Shown here piece by piece: positions 5,195 through 9,923 of a stretch of 9,923 nucleotides of DNA. This stretch comes from an uncultured Woeseiaceae bacterium (GTDB taxonomy: Bacteria; Pseudomonadota; Gammaproteobacteria; Steroidobacterales; Woeseiaceae): positions 1-9,923 of the forward strand of contig CALZHX010000047.1 in the NCBI GenBank assembly GCA_945787435.1. The letters are read 5' to 3'. Within the stretch, counting starts at the first letter, position 1. Every line of letters starts with the position of its first letter. Both the position numbers and the translations under genes were made by a program. The notes beneath the pieces are model-generated. The model saw nothing but the letters and a program-made list of their open reading frames with translations. It made no database searches and was not told the origin of the DNA.

Positions 5195-6451
5195 ATGAAA
5201 ACCATGCTTGGGCTGCTGGTTTTGGCATTACCGTTCATTTGTCTGGCTGACGTTGTTGTGCCAGTGGATTCGGTCGAGAGTTACGTCAACGTTCGACAGG
5301 CACCGGAGGCTGACAGCGACGTTGTCGGCCGGCTGCAGAGGGGTGTGCCATTGACGCTGGTGCGGTCAGTGCCCGGCTGGAATGAAGTCGCAATTGATGA
5401 CGAAGGCACGACCGGCTTTGTCAGCGCAGACTGGTCGACCGTAATTCCGGACGAACCTGCTGAGGTCGTCGTCGAGGAAGTGGTCGAAGAAGCGACTGAA
5501 GAGGCCGTCGCTGAGGACGTCGTCGGGGAAGCTGTCGAAGAAGTTGTCGAAGAAGTCGTGGACGAGGTAGCGGAGGTCACGGTCGAAGAAGCGACTGAAG
5601 AAGCTGTCGCTGAGGACGTCGTTGAGAAAGTTGCCGAAGAAGTAATTGAAGAGGCCGTCGTCGAGGAGGTCATCGAAGAGGCTGCAATCGAGGAGACACC
5701 TGAGCCCGAGGTGATCACCGGCGGAATGGGACCACCGGGACCACCGGGACCACCGGGACCACCAGGCCCGCCAGGCCCACCCGGCCCGGCAGGTGACGGG
5801 GGCGACGGGGGCATCGACGGAACGCCTGGCTACCTGGTCCGTTTCAAGGACGAGACGACCGGCAGCGAATCACAGATCTACGACGATGGAAATCAGATTG
5901 GAATCGGTACAACCGAGCCCAAGCAACGTCTCGAAGTGAACGGTAATATTCAGATTCACGAGAAGAACAGCAGCGTTGCCGGTCTGATGATCACGCAGTC
6001 GTCGGGTGAAACCGGGTACATCATGCATAACCGCGCCAGCACGTTGACAATCGGCGCCGGATCGATCGATCGCATTACGATCGACCGAAATGGCCTGGTG
6101 GGTATCGGCGTTTCGCGACCAGTGCATCCGCTTGAGATGACTAACGGAGCACATGTGACGGCAGGCGGAGTGTGGACCAACAGTTCGTCACGCAGTCGCA
6201 AGGAAAACATCAGTGAACTCAGCCTGGAAGAAGCGCTTTTTGCACTCGCAGCACTCGAGCCTGTGCAGTTCAATTACAAGTCAGATACTACGGACTCGTA
6301 CGTGGGGTTCATCGCTGAGGATGTTCCAGAGTTGGTTGCTACGGGCGATCGCCAGGGATTAAGCGCGATGGATATTGTTGCTGTACTGACCCGGGTCATC
6401 CAGGAACAGCAGCGCAGGATCGAGGATCTCGAGGCAAAGGTCGCCGACTAA
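5195..6451 (+). CDS. Exported modular protein: SH3b, acidic stalk, collagen-like tract, fibre segment, peptidase S74 chaperone domain
   Basis: The 418-residue product has a Sec signal peptide (1-18, cleavage after C-L-A). Next is a bacterial SH3-like domain (about 22-83; S-Y-V-N-V-R at 29-34, a G-W at 61-62 and G-F-V-S at 74-77). Residues 86-172 are a Glu/Val/Ala stalk with an EE dipeptide about every four residues, one lysine and no arginine. Gly-X-Y triplets run from 176 to 211, including six consecutive Gly-Pro-Pro. A fibre-like part follows, with G-I-G-T-T-E-P and L-V-G-I-G repeats (about 235-320), then a peptidase S74 intramolecular chaperone (about 327-418). The S74 domain has S331-S-R-S-R-K336, matching the Ser/Lys spacing of the self-cleaving dyad in phage endosialidases, then Y-V-G-F-I-A-E-D-V-P-E-L and a C-terminal coiled coil. 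S74 domains trimerise a fibre and then cut themselves off, so a trimeric periplasmic or surface filament is inferred. galM follows after 14 bases. Confidence 0.88.
   Translation: MKTMLGLLVLALPFICLADVVVPVDSVESYVNVRQAPEADSDVVGRLQRGVPLTLVRSVPGWNEVAIDDEGTTGFVSADWSTVIPDEPAEVVVEEVVEEATEEAVAEDVVGEAVEEVVEEVVDEVAEVTVEEATEEAVAEDVVEKVAEEVIEEAVVEEVIEEAAIEETPEPEVITGGMGPPGPPGPPGPPGPPGPPGPAGDGGDGGIDGTPGYLVRFKDETTGSESQIYDDGNQIGIGTTEPKQRLEVNGNIQIHEKNSSVAGLMITQSSGETGYIMHNRASTLTIGAGSIDRITIDRNGLVGIGVSRPVHPLEMTNGAHVTAGGVWTNSSSRSRKENISELSLEEALFALAALEPVQFNYKSDTTDSYVGFIAEDVPELVATGDRQGLSAMDIVAVLTRVIQEQQRRIEDLEAKVAD
5482..5623 (+). repeat. 99-base-offset direct repeat in the acidic stalk
   Basis: The bases at 5482-5524 recur at 5581-5623 with few mismatches, an offset of 99 bases or 33 codons. 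Both copies encode VEEATEEAVAEDVV (residues 97-110 and 130-143). This points to stalk growth by in-frame tandem duplication. The rest of the stalk is a looser repeat of the same Val/Ala-Glu-Glu units, so further length changes between strains are plausible. Confidence 0.75.
5729..5791 (+). repeat. Nine-base tandem repeat encoding Gly-Pro-Pro collagen-like triplets
   Basis: The unit GGACCACCG and close variants repeat in frame, giving six Gly-Pro-Pro triplets and one Gly-Pro-Ala. The first copies are nearly identical at DNA level and the later ones use different proline codons. Such tracts form triple helices in bacterial collagen-like proteins, and the identical copies are candidates for slippage-driven length change. 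Confidence 0.85.
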
Positions 6452-6465
6452 TCTAGTCGTAGTCA

Positions 6466-7479
6466 ATGTCTCACGTACTTCGAAACAAGAACGGCATGTC
6501 GGTGTCCGTTCTGCCCCTCGGTGGAATTATTCAGTGCTTAACGGCGCCCGATCGCGACGGCCGTTACGATGATGTCGTGCTCGGCTTTGACGCGGCCACC
6601 GACTATGAGAACGGACACCCCTGTTTTGGCGCGCTGATCGGGCGTTACGGTAATCGTATCTCTGCTGGCAGATTTACGATTGACGGCCACAAGTATGTCG
6701 TCGCCTGCAACGATGGCGAGAATCACCTGCACGGCGGATACCGTGGTTTTGACAAGGTGAACTGGAGTATCGATCAGCCTGCGGAGTCACATGGTCAGTC
6801 AGTGCGGCTGCGCTACATCAGCGCGGATGGCGAAGAGGGGTTTCCTGGCGAGCTAAGCGCCACAGTTCTTTATGCGCTTGGCGACGACGACGCGTTTCGA
6901 ATTGACTACAAAGCGACATCGACGCGACCGACGCCAATCAACCTGACCAGTCACCCATATTTCAATCTTGCCGGGCAGGGGGGTGGTTCGATTCTTGGTC
7001 ACGAGCTCGAGATCCTGGCGGCGGCCTACACACCGGTTGGCGCTGACCTGATTCCGATCGGTACGATTGACGCGGTTGAGGGAACGCCCATGGATTTTCG
7101 CGATGCGATGCCCATCGGGACGCGTATCGATTCTCCATTCCGGCAGTTACAACTCGCGGGCGGTTACGATCACAACTGGGTACTGGACAATCAGGAAGGC
7201 GCATTGAAGCTGGCCGCGCGCGTGATTGAGCCAGGCAGTGGCCGAGTCATGGAGGTTCTGACGACTGAACCGGGGATGCAGTTCTACAGCGCCAATGCAT
7301 TGGGCGATATCCCCGGCAAGGCCGGTGCAGTGTATGGGCCAAGGTCAGGGTTTTGCCTGGAAACACAGCATTACCCGGATTCGCCCAATCGCCCGAACTT
7401 TCCGTCAACAATTCTGAGGCCCGGTGAGCTGTACGAATCGACGACCATCTATCGTTTCACTACAATCGCAGCAGGCTAA
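6466..7479 (+). CDS. galM: Aldose 1-epimerase (galactose mutarotase)
   Basis: The enzyme interconverts alpha and beta anomers of aldoses such as galactose and glucose, feeding the Leloir and other sugar pathways. The 337-residue length is normal. The key residues are all present: R64 in G-R-Y-G-N-R-I, H87 in N-H-L-H-G-G, the catalytic acid H163 in T-S-H-P-Y-F-N-L, D235 in G-Y-D-H-N-W and the catalytic base E299 in L-E-T-Q-H-Y-P-D-S-P. The C-terminal N-F-P-S-T-I-L-R-P-G-E motif is typical. No signal peptide is seen, so it is cytoplasmic. The ATG is 14 bases after the S74 gene stop and is the first start after an in-frame TAG at 6460; no good ribosome binding site is visible, so translation may be coupled. 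The dehydrogenase gene follows after 17 bases, which suggests one transcript. Confidence 0.95.
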   Translation: MSHVLRNKNGMSVSVLPLGGIIQCLTAPDRDGRYDDVVLGFDAATDYENGHPCFGALIGRYGNRISAGRFTIDGHKYVVACNDGENHLHGGYRGFDKVNWSIDQPAESHGQSVRLRYISADGEEGFPGELSATVLYALGDDDAFRIDYKATSTRPTPINLTSHPYFNLAGQGGGSILGHELEILAAAYTPVGADLIPIGTIDAVEGTPMDFRDAMPIGTRIDSPFRQLQLAGGYDHNWVLDNQEGALKLAARVIEPGSGRVMEVLTTEPGMQFYSANALGDIPGKAGAVYGPRSGFCLETQHYPDSPNRPNFPSTILRPGELYESTTIYRFTTIAAG

Positions 7480-7496
7480 GTAACCGGTCGACCGCA

Positions 7497-8648
7497 TTGC
7501 GCTTAAAAAACTGTTACCGAACTAGCGACTTCCGAAAGCTGGCCAGGCAGCGCTTGCCTTCTCCGATATTTCACTACATTGATGGCGGCTCGGATGACGA
7601 GGTCACGCTGGCACGCAACATGGCGGCGTTCGATTGCGTCGATCTTGTACCGAATGTGCTTGCCGGTATCGGCGAAGTCGACATGTCAGTGTCGGTTCTC
7701 GGTCAAACGCTGGACATGCCTTTATTTTTCTCGCCGACTGCGATGCAGCGCCTGTTTCACCATGACGGCGAGTTCGCGATCGCGGATGCCTCGGCAAAGT
7801 ACGGCACAATGTATGGCGTGTCGACGATAGGCACGCGCAGCATCGAAGAACTCGGTGCACGTAACGATGCTGCGAAATTTTTCCAGATTTATGTGCATAC
7901 CGATCCCGGGCTGACGAGCGATTTGGTCGCGCGGTGCAAGGCGGCAAATTTTAATGCGCTGGCTTTGACTGTGGATACGATCGTCGCTGGCAATCGCGAG
8001 CGCGACTACCACACCGGTATGACGACACCGCCAAAACTGACGCCGCGCAGCCTGCTCAGTTTTGCAACACACCCGCGATGGACCTTCAATTACCTGTTGC
8101 GTGACAAGTTCGATCTCCCGAATATCTCAGCCGTCATCGAAGCGGGCTCGAAGCGCCAGTACTCGGTCATGGAATACCTTGATTCACAGCTAAAGCGCAC
8201 CATTGACTGGGACGATGTCGCCGCGATGATCGAGGAGTGGGGTGGCCCCTTCGCGATCAAGGGGGTCATGTCGGTGGATGATGCCAGGCGCAGTGTCGAT
8301 GCGGGCGCAAGCGCAATCATGATCTCGAACCACGGTGGGCGCCAACTTGATGGTTCGCGCACACCTTTCGACCAGTTGGCGGCGATCCTGGATGCCGTAG
8401 GCGGCGATATCGAGGTAATCGTCGATGGCGGTATACGGCGTGGGACTCACGTGTTGAAGGCGCTCGCGATGGGCGCAACGGCATGCTCAGGCGGTCGCAT
8501 GTACCTGTATGCGTTGGCCGGGGCGGGCCCTGCAGGTGTCGACAGGGCGATGGGCTTGTTGCGAGATGAGATTGAGCGCGACATGCTGCTGATGGGCTGT
8601 TCGTCCGTCGACAAATTAAGTCCGTCCATGCTTGCCAGCTGTCGCTGA
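7497..8648 (+). CDS. FMN-dependent alpha-hydroxy-acid dehydrogenase/oxidase (LldD family)
   Basis: Members oxidise L-2-hydroxy acids such as lactate, glycolate or mandelate to 2-oxo acids, passing electrons from FMN to quinones, cytochromes or oxygen. The 383-residue protein is full length. It has Y27 in H-Y-I-D-G-G, Y132 in F-Q-I-Y-V-H, the L-T-V-D strand at 157-160, and K255 in A-I-K-G-V. The catalytic base H279 and substrate-binding R282 lie in S-N-H-G-G-R-Q-L-D-G, and the FMN phosphate loop is D310-G-G-I-R-R-G. These are the hallmark residues. TTG at 7497 is taken as start because the family N-terminus (R-L-K-N-C-Y plus F-R-K-L-A) begins right after it and no upstream ATG or GTG exists in frame. 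It lies downstream of galM, probably in the same operon. The substrate cannot be assigned; the C-terminus shows no extra domain. Confidence 0.92.
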   Translation: MRLKNCYRTSDFRKLARQRLPSPIFHYIDGGSDDEVTLARNMAAFDCVDLVPNVLAGIGEVDMSVSVLGQTLDMPLFFSPTAMQRLFHHDGEFAIADASAKYGTMYGVSTIGTRSIEELGARNDAAKFFQIYVHTDPGLTSDLVARCKAANFNALALTVDTIVAGNRERDYHTGMTTPPKLTPRSLLSFATHPRWTFNYLLRDKFDLPNISAVIEAGSKRQYSVMEYLDSQLKRTIDWDDVAAMIEEWGGPFAIKGVMSVDDARRSVDAGASAIMISNHGGRQLDGSRTPFDQLAAILDAVGGDIEVIVDGGIRRGTHVLKALAMGATACSGGRMYLYALAGAGPAGVDRAMGLLRDEIERDMLLMGCSSVDKLSPSMLASCR

Positions 8649-8711
8649 TCTGCGACGGTTGAGATGTAAAATGAACGTCTTGTCTGCCCGGGTTGTCGAT
8701 ATAGTTCCACT

Positions 8712-9923
8712 ATGAATATTCGATCTCCCGCTATTTTATTGTTGGCTGCACTTCCCGGATTGCTGCTCTCCGCCTGTGGCGGAGGTGGTGGCTCTGGAAA
8801 TAACAACAATCCGCCGCCACCCCCCCCGGCCACGGTCGGACTCGATGCGCGCCCAAGCAATGCGAGCTGCGTCGCTCCGGCGCGTGCGGCAATCGGCACC
8901 ATTGATGTTGTCGATGCGTTCCCGAATCTCCCGAACATCGGCTCGCCGACTAAAGCCCTGGTTGAGCCAGTACCCAACCCGCGCTGGTTTGTACTGCGCA
9001 AGTCCGGTCAGCTCGTCGTTTTCGATCCGGACAACACCGTCAGCGTGTCCACGTTTCTGGACCTCTCAGGGGTAGTTCGTACGGCATCGGAAGGCGGCCT
9101 CCTCGGAATGGCATTTCACCCCGATTATCCTGCGGTAGCGGAGGTCTTTCTCTACTACACGACAGGGACGCCGATGCGTTCTGTAATCTCGCGGTTTATT
9201 CTCGACAACGTGACCATGCCGGGGGGTGGCACCGTAGAAGAGGTCGTCATCGAGATTGGCCAACCCAACAACAATCACAACGGCGGTGATATCGCATTTG
9301 GTGCGGACCGAATGTTGTATATCGGCCTTGGCGACGGCGGCGGCGGCGGTGATCCGGATGAGACCGGCCAGAACACGACGAATCTGCTCGGCTCGATGCT
9401 TCGTATTGATGTCATCGGTACAGGCGCCGGCTACAACGTTCCGGCCAGCAACCCGTTTTCCGGCAACGCGAAGTGTGGCCCGACACTGAACAATGCCAAC
9501 CAGTGTCCTGAGATCTACGCGTGGGGATTGCGCAATCCGTGGCGCTGGAACTTCGATACACCGACAGGAGACCTGTGGCTGGGCGATGTCGGGCAAGGTA
9601 ACTGGGAAGAAATCGACCTGATCCTGCCTGGGCGCAACTACGGTTGGGATTGCCGGGAGGGCGCGCACAATTTTGAGTCGAATGGCTGCGCCGGCCCATT
9701 CGAGGAGCCCGTCGCCGAGTACGCTCACGCGAACGGCAATGTGTCCATCACAGGTGGCTTTGTGTATCGGGGATCGGCCATTACCGGGTTGCAGGGGCGC
9801 TACGTGTTCGCCGATTTCGCGTCCGGCCGGATTTGGGCACTGGCATCGGACGGCATGGGCGGGTACACGACTGAAGAGCTGCTGAATTCATCGGCCGGGC
9901 CGTCCTCGTTCGCCGTGGATCAA
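8712..9923 (+). CDS. Lipoprotein with PQQ-dependent sugar dehydrogenase fold, 3' end missing
   Basis: The visible 404 residues begin with a lipoprotein signal peptide ending in L19-S-A-C22, so the protein is lipid-anchored in the inner or outer membrane. A Gly/Asn/Pro linker (23-40) follows. The rest is the six-bladed propeller of soluble glucose dehydrogenase and aldose sugar dehydrogenase: E-G-G-L-L-G-M-A-F-H-P-D-Y near 127-139, H189-N-G-G-D-I-A-F-G with the likely catalytic histidine, Y-I-G-L-G-D-G-G, L-L-G-S-M-L-R-I-D-V, and Y-A-W-G-L-R274-N-P-W-R with the PQQ-contacting arginine. G-D-V-G-Q-G-N-W-E-E-I-D, N-Y-G-W-D-C-R-E-G and a late G-R-Y-V-F-A-D-F-A-S-G-R-I-W-A-L follow. The enzymes oxidise aldoses in the periplasm, using PQQ and calcium. 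The ATG lacks an obvious ribosome binding site but fits the signal peptide exactly. The end of the gene and any C-terminal domain are outside the window. Confidence 0.9.
   Translation, partial: MNIRSPAILLLAALPGLLLSACGGGGGSGNNNNPPPPPPATVGLDARPSNASCVAPARAAIGTIDVVDAFPNLPNIGSPTKALVEPVPNPRWFVLRKSGQLVVFDPDNTVSVSTFLDLSGVVRTASEGGLLGMAFHPDYPAVAEVFLYYTTGTPMRSVISRFILDNVTMPGGGTVEEVVIEIGQPNNNHNGGDIAFGADRMLYIGLGDGGGGGDPDETGQNTTNLLGSMLRIDVIGTGAGYNVPASNPFSGNAKCGPTLNNANQCPEIYAWGLRNPWRWNFDTPTGDLWLGDVGQGNWEEIDLILPGRNYGWDCREGAHNFESNGCAGPFEEPVAEYAHANGNVSITGGFVYRGSAITGLQGRYVFADFASGRIWALASDGMGGYTTEELLNSSAGPSSFAVDQ
8820..8827 (+). repeat. Run of eight C in the lipoprotein linker
   Basis: Eight consecutive C lie in proline codons 37-39 of the lipoprotein, just after the lipidated cysteine. 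A gain or loss of one base would frameshift the whole catalytic domain. Such tracts can drive phase variation, though eight is near the lower limit and a polyproline linker would create it by itself. Confidence 0.4.

Noticed and set aside
5729..5791. Possible CRISPR-like or satellite array
   Set aside because: The nine-base units are in frame, have no spacers, and encode Gly-Pro-Pro triplets; this is a collagen-like coding repeat.
5281..5814. Minus-strand open frame of 177 codons rich in Ser/Thr and Gly-Gly-Pro
   Set aside because: It is the exact antisense of the Glu/Val stalk and Gly-Pro-Pro tract; its low complexity is a mirror of the plus-strand repeats.
8447..9001. Minus-strand open frame of 184 codons spanning the dehydrogenase-lipoprotein gap
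   Set aside because: It overlaps two well-supported plus-strand genes and contains Gly/Pro runs that simply mirror the lipoprotein linker.
9066..9728. Minus-strand open frame of 220 codons opposite the PQQ-type dehydrogenase
   Set aside because: The plus strand has many conserved propeller motifs over the same bases; the minus frame shows none.

Overview
The window reads as a chromosomal segment of a Gram-negative bacterium, most likely a marine or environmental gammaproteobacterium. The grounds are two outer-membrane beta-barrel proteins, a lipobox lipoprotein, Sec signal peptides, an Lrp/AsnC regulator, a YfcG-type glutathione transferase, and an evenly moderate-to-high GC content with dense coding. 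The lineage is inferred from protein style only. No tRNA, rRNA, insertion sequence, CRISPR array or integrase was seen, and no stretch over 300 bases lacks a gene.

Left part (1-1752, plus strand): the 3' end of one outer-membrane barrel gene, a roughly 145-base gap, and a second barrel gene. The C-terminal thirds of the two proteins align, so they are probably distant relatives. The gap holds a well-placed ribosome binding site and ATG, followed one frame over by what looks like the N-terminus of a metallo-beta-lactamase-fold (alkylsulfatase-like) enzyme that soon hits a stop. A textbook intrinsic-terminator hairpin lies inside the signal-peptide codons of the second barrel gene.

Middle part (1792-5114): a GST-like gene and an Lrp/AsnC regulator on the minus strand. 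The regulator is divergent from a single-domain relative of 4-hydroxyphenylpyruvate dioxygenase (VOC superfamily), with a perfect 14-base palindrome and a phased half-site between them. Convergent to that gene is a tightly coupled minus-strand pair: a BKACE/DUF849 beta-keto acid cleavage enzyme followed by a small secreted DUF6265-like protein.

Right part (5195-9923, plus strand): four genes in a row. First is a modular exported protein (signal peptide, SH3b domain, very acidic repeat stalk, collagen-like Gly-Pro-Pro tract, fibre-like segment, self-cleaving peptidase S74 chaperone domain). It is followed 14 bases later by an aldose 1-epimerase (galM) and 17 bases after that by an FMN-dependent alpha-hydroxy-acid dehydrogenase. 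After a further 63 bases comes a lipoprotein with a PQQ-dependent sugar dehydrogenase fold, which runs off the window. The last three suggest sugar and hydroxy-acid oxidation. The S74 protein is the most unusual object in the window, and its close coupling to metabolic genes is unexplained.
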